NCBI RefSeq assembly: GCF_039555335.1
Contig: NC_092628.1
Span: 37,160,965-37,224,964 of the forward strand
Reading direction: 5' to 3'
DNA from: Amphiura filiformis
Taxonomy: Eukaryota; Echinodermata; Ophiuroidea; Amphilepidida; Amphiuridae
Length of the DNA stretch: 64,000 nucleotides
Notes under the pieces: model-generated
Told to the model about the DNA's origin: nothing
The model's input: only the letters and a program-made list of their open reading frames with translations
The model's database searches: none
In this document: piece after piece, positions 10,761 to 22,533 of the stretch
Layout: every line of letters begins with the position of its first letter
Position numbering within the stretch: the stretch's first letter is position 1
Translations under genes and position numbers: made by a program

Positions 10761-11580
10761 AAGAAGACTTAGGGACCCATCTGAATTGATAGTCGACCCG
10801 TCTTCAAATCCCGATGAATCGAGAGAATGGCTGACTTATAGTTGGCTATCGTTGCCTGCTGAAGTCCTGACCTGAACTTTTCTGTCAGAAAATCTGCCAC
10901 TAGAGGCACAGGGGCTCTAGTGGGAGATGTATTCTCTCATCGCACCATGCGTAGTAGGGAGCCAAACGCTGACTATACGTGCACGGAGGGTAGACTCTCG
11001 TCTACCCCGGCGATGAGAAAGCAGCTTCTGATGAAAAGCCTCCCTCCGCCGCCGTTCCCTGATAAGGGCCATGCAGCTAACTGCAGGTGCTCTAGTGGTA
11101 GACTTGGTACCTCTCCTCCGGGCATCCGGAGTAGATTTGGTAACTGGGGAGTACTCGCGGCTGAGCCGCTAGTAGATCGACCATCGGTCGAAACCACAGG
11201 TGTTTCGCCAGAACGGTGCTATCAGAATGACGTTGCAATCCTCCCTCCCGATCTTGGTCACCACCCTTGCGAGCAGTGAGATCGGGGGGAAAGCGTAAGC
11301 AGTCATTCCTCCCCAGTCTACGGACAGAGCGTCCACGGCGAATGCCTGTGGGTCTGCGACCCTTGAGCAATACACCGGCAGCTGATGATTTCGATGAGAT
11401 GCGAACAAATCTATCGAGGGTGGTACATCACCTCGAAGATCGTCTGGGCGACCTGCGGAGCAAGGGACCATTCTGTAGGTCCCGACACCTTTCCTCGTGA
11501 CAGATCGTCCGCGAGGATGTTGGTGACTCCCGCTATGTGCATCGCTCTCAACGTAATCTGCCTGGCCTTGCACCACCCTA

Positions 11581-12717
11581 TCAGGCGTAGGGCGTGCGGG
11601 CACAACCGTGGTGAGCTGGTGCCCCTTGTCTGTTGAGGTAGGCCACCACGGTTGTGTTGTCTGTTTGGACAACGATATGAGATCCCACGATCACCTTCTC
11701 GAAATGCTGGAGAGTTCTCTCCACTGCCCAAAGTTCGAGAAGGTTGATATGGAACTCCGTCTCCGTGGCCGACCATAGGCCCGAGACTGAGTCCCCGTGG
11801 ATGTGGCCCCCCCAGCCCAGCTTTGACGCGTCGGTCGTCACTACGTGACGCACCGCTGGTGCAGGAAACCTGACACCTTGAGTCAAATTGGGCTGATGGG
11901 GCCACCACCAGAGTTCCTCTCGCGCTGTCTCCGACATCGGAACCGCGAGGGATATTGGGTGACGACTGGGCCTGTAAAAGGCTAGAAGGTGTAGTTGTAT
12001 AGGCCTCATGTGAAAGCGGCAGTGCGGTGCACGAGGTCTACCATACTGGCCATAAGGCCCAAAACCTTCATCCATGCCACAGCGGTGCCCCTCTGACTCG
12101 GCCAAGAGTCGGGCACACCTCGCCATGTTCGTCACCCTCTCGGGTGAAGGCGCCGCGATCCCCTCCTTGAGGTTGATCTGGGCCCCTNNNNNNNNNNNNN
12201 NNNNNNNNNNNNNNNNNAGATTGGATTTCTTGACGTTGATCAGAAATCCCAGGTCCCGCACCGTACGGACTACTAACTCCACGAGACACTGTGTCTCCAG
12301 TGGGGTGCGTCCGTAAATGAACCAATCGTCCAGGTAGCAACACATGTTGACTCCCCTGCGCTTCAGGGTGCGCTGCCACCGCCCTGACCAGGAGTGTAAA
12401 CACTCTGGGGAGGTGGACAAGCCGAATGGCAGGCATCGAAACTGGTAAGTTTGACCCTGTACCTTGAAGCGTAGAAACCTCTGATCTTGAGGTGCGATCG
12501 AACATGCAGATATGCGTCCGAGAGATCTAGCGATGCCGCCCACATACCCTTGATGGGGCAGGCTAGCACCGGCGAGAGTCTCCATTCTGAACCTCTTGGG
12601 CCTGATGAACTCGTTCAACGGCTTGAGGTTCAGAATGAACTCAGTCGCCGGTCTTCTTTGGAGCCAGAAAAAAGCGTGCTCCAAAACCCCTTGGTGAAAG
12701 GGGGTAGACCGGGACAA
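11581..12717 (-). CDS. DIRS reverse transcriptase-RNase H (with 30-N gap)
   Basis: One frame of 378 codons. It shows LNLKPLNEFIRPKRFRMETL (RT finger region), FRCLPFGLSTSPECL, and the catalytic YLDDW motif in CCYLDDWFIYG, then an RNase H domain. The RNase H acidic residues are in TTDASKLGWGG (Asp), FHINLLELWAV (Glu) and VQTDNTTVVAYLNRQG (Asp). These are the DIRS-type RT signatures (YLDDW instead of YxDD with M). The first catalytic Asp segment (DLSDAYLHV) appears only in a neighbouring frame near 12490-12520, so a frameshift precedes YLDD. A run of 30 N (12188-12217) lies between RT and RNase H without breaking the frame. The enzyme would copy element RNA in the cytoplasm or nucleus. It is likely defective. 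Confidence 0.8.
   Translation of the reverse strand: MSRSTPFHQGVLEHAFFWLQRRPATEFILNLKPLNEFIRPKRFRMETLAGASLPHQGYVGGIARSLGRISACSIAPQDQRFLRFKVQGQTYQFRCLPFGLSTSPECLHSWSGRWQRTLKRRGVNMCCYLDDWFIYGRTPLETQCLVELVVRTVRDLGFLINVKKSNXXXXXXXXXXXGAQINLKEGIAAPSPERVTNMARCARLLAESEGHRCGMDEGFGPYGQYGRPRAPHCRFHMRPIQLHLLAFYRPSRHPISLAVPMSETAREELWWWPHQPNLTQGVRFPAPAVRHVVTTDASKLGWGGHIHGDSVSGLWSATETEFHINLLELWAVERTLQHFEKVIVGSHIVVQTDNTTVVAYLNRQGAPAHHGCARTPYA
12188..12217. other. Run of 30 N within the DIRS RT
   Basis: Undetermined bases. The frame continues on both sides with exactly ten unknown codons, between a KKSN segment and GAQINLKEG, where other DIRS RTs have a short conserved stretch of about that length. Confidence 0.99.
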
Positions 12718-13856
12718 TCGCTTGCGTCGTGAGAAGCTGAGTGACCTCTGACAGTAGTGCCCGACGCTGGGGGCCGTCTGGCGGCACTACCGTGGACCTC
12801 TGAATCGTGCAGGCGCACGAGGGGTGGCTGGTAAATTCCAGCCTGTAACCCCCACTGACCACTGACAATACCCAGGCGCCCGGTGAGATGGCATGCCATC
12901 TCTGGGCGTAATGCGATAAGCGGCCGCCCGCAGGGGGAATCCCCTGTGGGAAGTCCAAACCTGCCGGCATGGACTGTCGACCGCCCGTGCCCTCAGGACC
13001 GATCTGGTTTGCCACCCTTAGAAGAACGGCTCTTCTTAGGGGCTTGCCATCTGGTCCAGCACTACTCTTGCGCTTCCCAGTTTTCTTGGGAGGTGCTGGA
13101 GTAGCCTCGGGCTCGGTGTAGTCTGTGGTGCTGCGTCCTGCTGAAGCCGGAGCTGGCGCTGAAGAACGCTTAGAAGACTTCTTCTTCTTGTGCTTCTTCT
13201 TCGCCTTACTGCCCTTCCCTTGGTCAGGGCAGCCTCCGACTTCTTCAGAGTGCTCTCATTGGTGGCCTTCTTTGCCCGGTCCTCAACCGTGGCGCAAAGG
13301 CCTGTCCAAAGAGTAGCCCCTGTCCCACCGAGTCTGACTTCTTCATTGCATCAGCAAAGTCGGAGCCGTAAGTTGACTGGAGGGACAGACAGGCATTCTC
13401 CCGGCGGCGAGATGACATCCTATGGGCTAGGCCCATAGAACTCTCGTTGAGGTTAGCTGTTAGCACCGCTAACAGATTAACCTCGCGGAAGAGTTCCGAC
13501 GTTGCCCGTCGTGGTCGCTCGCTACCTTCCTACCGAGGTGCTCGGCAAGCGTGGTAGCGACGCTAGAGACTCTGATAGGCGAGCGTGCTCGCTTATCGAT
13601 GAGCTTTGGCTCCTCCTCCCACTGGGGGGAGACCGCCCCGTGCGCGTTGGCCGCTGGCGGCAGGCGCTTGGCAACGCTCTGGATCCATGTCAGGGACCCT
13701 GAGGTAGGTTTCGTAGTCCTCCTGCGAAACACGCAGTGGAAGCGTGCAAGCACGCGGCGTCGAAGCTCCAGCGAGCCTGACAGCCCTACGAACCCTACCC
13801 TTGAGGTCCGCCGGGAATGCAAGTGCGGGCGACCCTTGTGTGGACGCGCTAGCTGG

Positions 13857-15921
13857 TCATCCTACTGAAAAGATGCCCTGGTCCTCCTGAACGGACTCCT
13901 CCTGAGAGAAAGCCAGGCCCAAACCTTGGGCCACACGGCTCATCACCTCAGCGGTGTCCGCAGGCAGACCATTGCTAGCGAGTTCCTCACGGGGAAGCGG
14001 GGGAAGGATACCTGAAGCTAGCTGCACAGTCTCATCAGACTGTGAGTCGCTACTGGTTTCATCTTCCGACTCCTTTCCCTCGCCTTCAGACTCTGACTCA
14101 CTCTCTGATGAGGAAGAGATCTGACGACGGGCATCTGAAGGTGGACAGGGAGGTGTCGCCACCGTGTGGCTAGCCAACTGAACACCAGCAGAAGAGGGAG
14201 TACTCCCGCTAGACCCCGAGATGCTAGCTATAGCACCCCAGGATCCGCGCGCTCTCGCTGCTGTCGCCCTAGCCATAGCAGTGTGCGGCCTACCCTGAGC
14301 TGTATCAGGGTTAGCCACTTTCGCCGCCAGGTTGGGTAACAACTGGTGGTACTGCTTGCCCAACGCTAGGCGGCACTTGCCACGGTGGTAGACCGTGGAA
14401 GAAACCACCCTGCGGCGGATACCACGGGCATACCCTGTTGGTAGCTGACCCTGAAAGGATCCGCCACCAGGAAACCCCATGGAACGGGTAGTACCAGTAC
14501 CGCCTCCCCCTGTTGCCACAGAGACTGTGGTAACCAGGACGAGTACTGCGGTACCTGCGTGGTTGTAGCGTAGGTGCCCGGTAGGGCTCCCGGCTGCGTA
14601 CCACTGTACCCATGCCTCACAGCGTTCCCGCTAGAGGATCAAGCCGTGTGTATGGGTACCCGCTATACTGGCTGTCCCTTGGCTAAAAGGAGCTTGCCTA
14701 GTATCACGGGTAGCTGAGCGTGTATACCCTCGATCAGTCACCTCGCTACCTGAATAGGCAGTATCAATCAATGGAGCCATGCTCCGCTGAATAGATAGTG
14801 ATCGATCATAAGAGGGTAATTGACCCATTGACTGTAATGGATCACCCACGCTCTGCTGGCTCTCGAGGACATAAGTGGGTTGTTGATCAGCCAGGCTGTT
14901 CAAACTACCTACCCTAACCTCTTGAGCCTCGCCCAAGGTCGCTGTGTGTGGCGGACCACTCACGGCAGCTATGGGCGCGTGCATAGTGGCTACCACTGAA
15001 GTCAAGCCGTAGCGCGTCTCGGTAGCTGCCACTGTTTGCACTTGGGTCGCTGTCCCGTGAGAGACTGCGAGCCCAACCCCGTATAGCCGCTAGCCAGTCC
15101 CGGAGGACAGCCGGCAGCCATTCCAAGGCCCAGGGAATCACTCGGCGGTCCCACCATGGAACGCTGCCGTGTGACAACCCCAGTTGGTTCTGCTAAGACT
15201 ACACCTGAAGCGTTAGCCCGGTATCGTCTCTGCTAAACCCATGCACGTTTTCATTCGACCCTTGCGGGGAACGAAAGGCGTGCTGCGTGCCGTGGATCAA
15301 CCCAGGCAAGCCCGGGGGTCCACTGGCACGCTGCGTGCTACAGACCGGCCGAGGCAAGTCCGCTGCACGCTGTATGCTAGGATTCAACCCAGGCAAGCCC
15401 GGGTACCCTTGGCATACTGTCCGTCGCCGGCTACTTCATGGGTGCTAGACCCGCTTCGTTCAGCCAGCAATAGACGGGTGTCCACCTGCAAGAAGCTCGC
15501 TAGAGATCTCACTGGTAGACTGGTACTCGCCTGTTAGGGCAAGTACCGCCCTGCTGCCTGCTACTAGCTTAGACGTTAAGTCAGTGCTTTCGCTGGCTGC
15601 TAGGCCTTCGGGCTCGCTAGCAGTCCCCGGAGGGTCCGCCTGCTTGCCCGGGACCGGAGCCCCAGAGGTTACCTTAGTGTGGCCCTTGCCGGCCTCGCTA
15701 GTACCTACCATATCAATCTTACCTGTAGGCTTCTGTTTCTTAGTCTTCGTCTTCTGTCTGTGTCGAAGACCTAAACGAGCGCTACTTTCTAAATCCTCGA
15801 AGTGGATGTCCGATAAGCCTATGCAAAAGGAAGCACACTTATTTGATTTAGAGCAATCCCTGTGGGAGTAGCAGAGTGGATGCGGGTCCCACTCTGGCAC
15901 AAGGAAGGGCATGATTGACAA
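13857..15921 (-). pseudogene. DIRS gag-like region, fragmented
   Basis: Reading from 15921 downwards, the first frame (15460-15921) has a Cys/His cluster LCYSHRDCSKSNKCASFC followed by GLSDIHFEDLE and a Lys-rich stretch (KTKTKKQKPTGK). A small zinc-binding-like cluster near the start of ORF1 is also seen in the other DIRS element of this window (41007-41252). Further frames at 14631-15041 and 13857-14519 are Ser/Glu-rich (SSSESESESEGEGKESEDE). These do not join into one frame, so the ORF is broken. Assignment as gag rests on position and the Cys/His cluster; sequence conservation of DIRS gag is weak. Confidence 0.55.
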
Positions 15922-16542
15922 GGCCTAGACATTGTAGTAATCGGGAGCGTACAGCACTACCCCCGAACACAAGCTCAAGCCCAATAAACAGACCCACACG
16001 CACAGTGGCTGACGCTGATGTAGTGGTATGATATAAAAATATATATACAAAGGGATGAAAAACTGAAAACCTTTTGGGGAAGATTTGTCAGGCTGGTCCT
16101 TCGAAACCCACCGAACTCTTAGCAGTAACTCGTCATCAGACGCGCATACTGAAAGATATAACGATAGAGCACACCATAAACATAGCGATAATCACTCACC
16201 ATACATGTATACACAGTACTGTACAAACATCTATTGTAACTTACTAGTCTGCTATAGTTGTTTTACGTGAGAACAAAAATAAAATGGCGTCCTAAGGGCG
16301 GCCATTTTGAAAACGTGTGTCCCGTATATGAACGGAAACACACATACAAGCTAAGTTTTTGGATCGTTTTTGTCACTTTTCTAACCGAAAAATGTCGTCA
16401 AAACTATCTCCTAGCGACTATACTGGTTGGTTTTTACCTCAGTGTAACAAACAAACTGTATATCTCGGCCCTTTGGTTCGTAATGATACTTAGCGTTGGT
16501 AAAGAAAAATCCACACGCCTATCTCATCTAGAAACCAAGGAG
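15922..16542 (-). other. DIRS 5' untranslated region
   Basis: Lies between the right terminal repeat and the first Cys/His frame of the minus-strand element. No coding signal. The plus-strand frames here are shadows. Confidence 0.5.
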
Positions 16543-16725
16543 GATAAGGATGATTATCGTGTGTGACGTCACCGAATGGGTGAGTCCACTCGGGGATCGG
16601 GGTTTTTGTTATTTATTCATTTATGTGGGACAAAATGACTATTGGTTTTTTCCGCATCTCGGGATCGTGCAAGAAGTATCTTAATCAACATCGGAAACGG
16701 TAAGATCGACCGGTGTACTGAGTCT
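16543..16725. repeat. DIRS inverted terminal repeat, right (5') copy
   Basis: Inverse copy of 9457-9639. It includes GTGTGTGACGTCACCGAATG and ends CGACCGGTGTACTGAGTCT. The unrelated host sequence begins GCCATTTACTTCC. Confidence 0.9.
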
Positions 16726-16789
16726 GCCATTTACTTCCAATTTTAGAGATAAATTTATCCAATCCTTATACTAATATTTATAGTGTCAT

Positions 16790-16933
16790 TTAAAAATTTA
16801 CTTTGTACCAGTCATGTAGCCGGGACATGTAGATTGCATAATCATCAAGAATATGATCAGTCTCTTGAGTCACAAATTGGGTTGTTTCTCCTGCAACCAT
16901 GGCAGCTGTAAGGTTGATTTTTAAATCATGCCC
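16790..16933 (-). CDS. Terminal exon of an unidentified minus-strand gene
   Basis: A 3' splice site (TTATTTTACAG on the minus strand, just above 16933) opens a 47-codon frame beginning GHDLKINLTAAMVAGETTQ. It continues FVTQETDHILDDYAIYMSR and ends LHDWYKVNF then TAA at 16790. Amino-acid composition is protein-like rather than random. The exon starts in phase 0 and matches the phase of the donor at 17427. I do not recognise the family. It could be a soluble or secreted C-terminus; there is no membrane segment. It lies next to the DIRS element, which stops 65 bp away. Function is not inferred. Confidence 0.5.
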   Translation of the reverse strand, partial: GHDLKINLTAAMVAGETTQFVTQETDHILDDYAIYMSRLHDWYKVNF

Positions 16934-17426
16934 CTGTAAAATAAGACAAAAATAGTAAGAACATATTAAAAAGTGTGAATTAAATGGAAAACGTTTTGAC
17001 ATGTTTCTAAATAGGTTAGGTCTCTGGGTCTCAGCTAGCTAGCTATTATGCAATTTGCAATGAATTCTGCCAACGTGAATTTCAATTTATCGAATGAAAT
17101 TAGTTAATTACCATCTAAAATTATTTTCCAACGCCTAATCTGTGAAACGTACTGCTTAAAATATAACCGACCAACTTTCTAAGTCATGACACAGACACAT
17201 GTATTATTACATAATTTGTACTGAAGTCTGTTTACCTTTAAAAGATCCCAATTAATTTTATTTTGAATTTCTTTAAATACAAGGTAAATTTTTACAAGAG
17301 ATTTTACCCCAATTCCAACATTCTTCATATTGTGGATTTCATCATTACATGTAAATAAAGAGTTCTAAATTCTCTGTTATCTTTTATCTGCATGGGTTTG
17401 CTGTTTGCATTCATTATTCTACTTAC

Positions 17427-17488
17427 CATTGACAGATCCACTGACCACTGCATCTTCACAGACTCTTCATAGAAATCAAACCAATCCA
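17427..17488 (-). CDS. Penultimate exon of the same unidentified gene
   Basis: On the minus strand this reads DWFDFYEESVKMQWSVDLSM and is followed by a strong donor GTAAGT at 17426-17421. The last codon is complete, so it joins in phase 0 to the exon at 16933. The acceptor is taken as the AG at 17489-17490, giving two leading bases (phase 1). An alternative AG further upstream would put stops in frame. Aromatic and acidic residues suggest a folded domain, but no family is recognised. Confidence 0.45.
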
Positions 17489-17694
17489 CTTAACACATTG
17501 ATAACCAGCATCAACTGCAAATCAAACACACAATTAAGCATTATGATCAGTTAATTTTAAAAAAGAAATCAAACTTTATAAGGGGCAGCTTCAAAACTCG
17601 ACTGCCAGTTGCCCACTGGGTCATTGGGCCCAGCTTCTAATCGCTAGTGTTCACTCATGTGCTGATGTCCACACAAGCACATTTAAAATCAACG

Positions 17695-18640
17695 CACATT
17701 GAAATCAAGGATTTTTCAAGATTTTAGGCCTAGTAAAGCTTTACGAGGCCTAAAATCTCGATAAAATTCTTGATTTTACTATTCCCGTAAAAGCTACTGA
17801 CATATTGAAATCAAGAATTTTATCGAGATTTTAGGCCTCCTTAAGCTTTATGTAAAAGCTACGGAACATTGGAATCAATTAAAATTCTCAATTTCAATTT
17901 TATTGAGATTTTAGGCCTAATAAAGCTTTACGGGCCTAAAATCTCAATAAAATTTTGATTTTACTGATTTTATCAAGATTTTAGGCCTCGTAAACGTTTG
18001 CATAAAAAGCTACGGAACATTGGAATTAATTAAAATTCTCAATTTCAATTTTATCAAGATTTTAGGCCTAATAAAGATTTACGAGGCCTAAAATCTCGAT
18101 ACAATTCTTGATTTTACTGTTCCGGAAAAGCTACGGCACATTGAAATCAAGGATTTTATCGAGATTTTAGGCCTCCTAAAGCTTTGCAAGCATAAAAGCT
18201 ACGCAACATTGGAATCAATTAAAACTCTCAATTTCAATTTTATCGAGATTTTAGATCTAATAAACCATTACGAGGCCTAACATCTCGATAAAATCCTTGA
18301 TTTTACAAAATTCCATAAAAGCTACGGCACATTGAAATCAAGGAATTTAGCAAGATTTTAGGCCTCGTAAAGTTTTGTGCAAAAGCTACGGAACATTGAA
18401 ATCAATTAAAATTCTTAATTTCAATTTTATCAAGATTTTAGGCCTCATAAAGGTTTACGAGTTTAAAATTCTTGATTCTACTGTTGAAAAAATTTAAGTT
18501 TAAGAGGCCTAAAAATCTTGGTAAAATCCTTGATTTCAATGTGCCGTAGCTTTTATGGAACATTGAAATATAAAATCTTATCAAGATTTTTAGGCCTCTT
18601 AAACTTAAAGCTTTACACCCGTTAGCATTGGGTGTTTTTG
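17695..18640. repeat. Complex tandem array with internal inverted units
   Basis: At least nine copies of ATCGAGATTTTAGGCCT (or near) alternate with its complement AGGCCTAAAATCTCGAT. The longer phrase GCTACGGAACATTGGAATCA recurs at about 17859, 18009, 18201 and 18386, spaced 150-192 bp. Each unit can fold on itself. A stray unit lies at 19080-19105. No coding content; the frame at 18438-18707 is a shadow. Confidence 0.8.
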
Positions 18641-19744
18641 ACAGCATGAAATAAACCAAACAGTTATTATTGCAAAATTTCTCCAAATCTATGCTAAGGC
18701 TACGCATGAAATAGAACCGAGAACAATATTGATCACGGGATGAGTACGAAGTAGGAAACCAAATTTATTCCTGTGATTTATTTATCTGGCCCGCTAGGCC
18801 TATCATTCCACTGGATCGGGAGAAAATAATAAGAACCCCTTGGCCTTTATTCAATTTCGCTGACCTTTGTGTGCTAAAACACCCCTATTTTTCCAATTTC
18901 ACAGACAATTTTGTCCATGGACAAGCCCCAAAAATGACCCCTTTATCCTCGATTTTGGTAACGATCGTGCGGTCAGTATTGCAAGTTGAGTAACCCCACG
19001 GGGCTTTACAAAGCGAAACTAAAACTTGAAGTTGACAATTTTAATTGATTTCAATGTTCTGTTGCTTTTACTCAAAGCTAATTACGAGGCCTAAAATCTC
19101 GATAACAGTTCTCATTGTACGTGTGAACGCTATCGGTGGAACAATAGTCGGGACATGGCAGTACATGCATGATTGAAAAGGAATCGGGACATGGCAGTAT
19201 GCATGATTGAAACAACTTACAAGTACAAAATTATGCATTGCGTGCCTAGCCTATAAATAATATTTTAAATTACTCCCCCCTATTCCCTATCGCAATTTAC
19301 TGCCTGAAAACTTCACAATTCCTGACCGTGATGTGTATGGTAAACTGTCTAAGCAAAAATAAAGGCCTATTCAATAAATACGAGTCTGCCGTGAAGACAT
19401 TAAAAAGCTGAAGTTTACCCCTATACATTTGCATAGGGTTTCGTGTGCATTGTGTGCCTCCACAGAAGCTCACAGACGCCGATTTACTTCCTTTAAAATT
19501 TCACGTTTTCTGACATTTTATGGCCAGACAAAAGCACATAGGTAAAATAATGTCATTTACTAGCAGAAAAATGAAGAAAAATCCTCAAATCATACATATA
19601 AGCCATGATTTGAGGCAATTTACTCACCATTTTCACTTTTGTGTGCACATTGAAAAAGCGCCATCTTGGTTTCTTCTCTAGAGGAGCAAACTCATGAATA
19701 TGCAAATTAGCTTCTTCCACAAATACATGGCATACTGTTGAACT
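18641..19744. other. No gene; short tandem duplication
   Basis: Probably intronic to the minus-strand gene. CGGGACATGGCAGTA followed by GCATGATTGAAA occurs twice within 19150-19216. Nothing else recognised. Confidence 0.4.
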
Positions 19745-19890
19745 ATTTAGGAAGAATCAAAATAGGATTCTTCCTATCCTAGGATCAATCATAAGTCCTG
19801 ACTTAGGATGAATTGTATTGGAACTCTTCCTAAATAAGTTAGGAAGAGTTACTTAGGATGAATCCTAAGTTGAGCTTTATGAAATAGGAC
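19745..19890. repeat. Palindrome-rich repeat, second copy
   Basis: Inverse relative of 4285-4490. It contains TTAGGAAGAATC, ACTTAGGATGAAT and CTTAGGATGAATCCTAAG, then TTTATGAAATAGGACC at the edge. Confidence 0.6.
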
Positions 19891-20173
19891 CCTGGACCTC
19901 CAAGCACTGGTTTATTGCTACCCCTGAGTTCATGGTTTGGAGTTCATGGTTTGTTGTCCTCCAAAATACTCGGTCCTATTATCAAGTTTCCACTAGTGGT
20001 GGCAGCAAGCATGTGGCATCATGGTGGCATGCATGACTAATTTAAGGGCAGTTTTTCAAGAAGAACAGTAGCCTTGAATTTAGATGGATTTGCTTGTGTG
20101 ACTGCCAAAGATTGGAGACCATCACCATTCCATGTCTTTACACAGTCCTGGAGTTCTTTCCAGGATGTGTGCT

Positions 20174-20356
20174 TTATACATGTAGTACAGGGGGAAATGC
20201 GAATGTGCATAAAACTGTCCTGTTGGTGGCTGTCATTTCAAATTGGATGACCCATTCTGTGTCTGATAGGTTTGATGTATAAAATTGTATACAGATCGGT
20301 ACTCCTATCTCCACGGTCCTTCCAGACTTCCAGTGCAAGTTCTTGTTTTCATCTGT
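20174..20356 (-). other. Possible exon or coding remnant, minus strand
   Basis: A good acceptor (TTATTTTATTTTACAG) precedes a frame starting ENKNLHWKSGRTVEIGVPIC and continuing FYTSNLSDTEWVIQF. A stop follows at 20174. The composition looks protein-like, but no donor is obvious and its phase does not fit the exon at 22914-22999. An adjacent frame at 20040-20130 (SWKELQDCVKTWNGDG) may be part of the same decayed unit. No family recognised. Confidence 0.25.
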
Positions 20357-20496
20357 AAAATAAAATAATTGAAGACAGAGACAAAATTGTGATTCTTGCA
20401 GTTCCAAAAGTACATGTATACGTACACATAATTTTGGTTAAAGAGAGTACACACTCATTTTAACTTTATCACATAGGCAAGCCTCTGGATGTCAAT

Positions 20497-21366
20497 CAGT
20501 GTTCGAAATAAGCACTTATCCTCTTGTCTGTCCTCTGATCTTGTCCAAGAATTACTGGGGACAACCATATTGAGCTATGTACTTATCAACCACTGGGGAC
20601 TGGGGACAACCACTATCTTACCTCCAAAATCATGATAAACTTGACATGAAATTTTGACTTTTGACTTCATGTAAATTGATTGTAATTTGTATCCTTAAGG
20701 GAAGGGGTATGAATGTTTGGACAGTATTATTGTGGGACATTAGAGCACATCAGACCACAGATTATCGAATTGCATTCTGAATACGAAGAATGTCCTTCTG
20801 ATAGATCAAATAATTTTGATTTTTGAAATTAAATGTAATACACATTTTATGGCAAATCATTAAAAATTGATATTTTTGATATTTAACAGTACTCGAAGTA
20901 AACTTTATAAATCTGATGATTTCTACCTAAAGTGTATGTAGGTGGGATGAAAAGCCGATGATCAATTGAAAATTTTGACCTTTTGTATTGAAGACTCCCA
21001 GCTACATACACTTTAAGACTATATCATTAAATTTATAAAATTTACTTGAGAACTGTTATATCTCCAAAATGTGAAAAATATCAAATTTTAATAATTTGTC
21101 ATAAAATTTGTATTATATCGTGAATTTCATCAAATGAAAATTATTTGATATCAGAAAGACATTCTTCGTATTAAAACTGCAAGGGCCTCAGGTTTAGCAA
21201 TTTGTGGCTACAGATTTACCACACCAAAAGACATCAAACAAATTTGATTTTTTGCATTAAAAATATGACACATTTTGGGGACAACCAAAATGTTTTGAGG
21301 ACAAACAGAATTTATTCTTTAGTTATCGTCGGGATAACCTCTGTATTTTCTTTATTTCGCACACTG
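20497..21366. mobile_element. hAT-like non-autonomous element with nested foldback, 870 bp
   Basis: The left end CAGTGTTCGAAATAAG and the right end CTTTATTTCGCACACTG are inverted repeats that share the terminal motif of the elements at 52674 and 59402. Flanking 8-mers ATGTCAAT and ACGTAAAT agree at six of eight positions, as for an old hAT duplication. GGGGACAACC words occur near both ends. The foldback at 20771-21183 sits inside. Confidence 0.6.
20771..21183. mobile_element. Foldback element with ~200-bp arms
   Basis: ATACGAAGAATGTCCTTCTG at 20781 pairs with the complement at 21150-21170. Pairing continues through ATCAAATAATTTT, TTGATATTTTTGATATT and AAAGTGTATGTAG to a loop near 20950-20990. 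A/T-rich, no reading frame. Confidence 0.8.
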
Positions 21367-22260
21367 ACGTAAATATTTGTGAGGAGGTAGAGTAAATATT
21401 TGTGTGGGTCATGATTAAACTCGCCTTGTAAAGTTGTAAACCTGCCTTTTTTTAAATCGTCAGTTACCTGCACACTCAAAATTGCTGAATTGTTGTTGTT
21501 TTGCACAGCTCATCTACCAACAAGGGGAATATTTTTTTGGCAAGTTATGAAAAGGCAAGTTAGTGAAAAAGCGAGTTACAGCCCACAAAGATACACAATT
21601 TGTCACATACCCCCATGGAGCTGTCCATCAAGTCACAGTCTGCAAGTTTAGTTAGGCCAATTATAACAATCAAGTTCCACTGGCAAGTTACGCCAAAGTA
21701 ACTAAGTCCCACCGGCGAATGACGCCATAGCAATTCAAGTCCCAGTGGTGAGTTACGCCAAATTGATCAATCTCCATTGCCTTGAAAAAGAAGAAAGAAA
21801 AATGTTCAAATATTTGTTTAAAATTTATTAGTGTATACATTTTGTACATGTACAAGTGATACACTTCGGTGCATGAATATAGATTGTTTTTATGTATATT
21901 TTAAAAATCCAACCTTCAAATTTTGTATCCATAAAGTCGCACTAAGTCAAATTTGCAACTTTCAAGCTACCGACTGTCCACTCCAGGAAAGTGCATGCCC
22001 CAACACTAAGTTGGACTTGGCATAAGAACCTAACTCACCACTGGGACTTGCTACAATCTCAGCAGGTGGTCACTTTGAAACTTTGTAGCCTTGTAGGGGG
22101 TACCTCGCTTTTTCCTAACTCACCTTTTTTAACTCGCCATGTACATTTGTATCTGTCCCTACTAAAGACAGTATCAGAATCAGTGATACATTTTGAAGCT
22201 AAAAATGTTTTATATGGAAAGTGTAGTCCATAAAATGTACATATATTTTGATTCATGCAA
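21367..22260. other. No gene recognised
   Basis: Contains short recurring phrases such as AAGTTACGCCAA and AAGTCCCA (21640-21770) that hint at an old repeat. Nothing coding is supported. Confidence 0.3.
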
Positions 22261-22533
22261 GACCTAAAAAATTGTTTGATTTATGTAACCCGACCGACCC
22301 TAATAATAAGCCCGACCCTAGACTTTTTTTTCTTATTTTTTTTTTTTTATGAAAGTTTTTAAAAATTAAAAAAAATTAAATTAAAAAACAAAACAAAAAG
22401 TTCCAAGGCCTTTATCATGCAATTAAATAGGGCCTACAGTTTAAATTGTGTGAGTAAATTTTCTTTTTAAATTGCCAACTGACCTACCCTAATATTTTTT
22501 TATGTTACCCCAATCAAACAATTTTTTAGGCCT
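22261..22533. mobile_element. MITE-like element, ~273 bp
   Basis: The left end ACCTAAAAAATTGTTTGATT and the reverse complement of the right end (GGCCTAAAAAATTGTTTGA) pair. Pairing continues inward through GTAACC and the CCCTAATA region. The core is A/T-rich with T runs. A phrase of this family (GTCGGGGTCGGGC, TTTTTAGGCCTAATG) recurs near 30680-30745. Confidence 0.7.

Larger units (their letters stand above)
9432..16725 (-). mobile_element. DIRS-type tyrosine-recombinase retrotransposon, degenerate
   Basis: A 7.3-kb element read on the minus strand. It has inverted terminal repeats (9457-9639 and 16543-16725), an internal complementary region near the 3' end (9688-9809), a gag-like region, reverse transcriptase plus RNase H, and a tyrosine recombinase, in the order expected for DIRS. 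DIRS elements replicate through a circle and integrate with the recombinase, so no target duplication is expected and none is seen. Several frame breaks and stops suggest it can no longer move by itself. The left flank ends in ATATGTATT and the right flank starts GCCATTTACTTCC. Confidence 0.9.

Noticed and set aside
13125-13868. Plus-strand frames inside the minus-strand DIRS, some over 100 codons
   Set aside because: GC-rich coding on one strand leaves open frames on the other; no domain seen.
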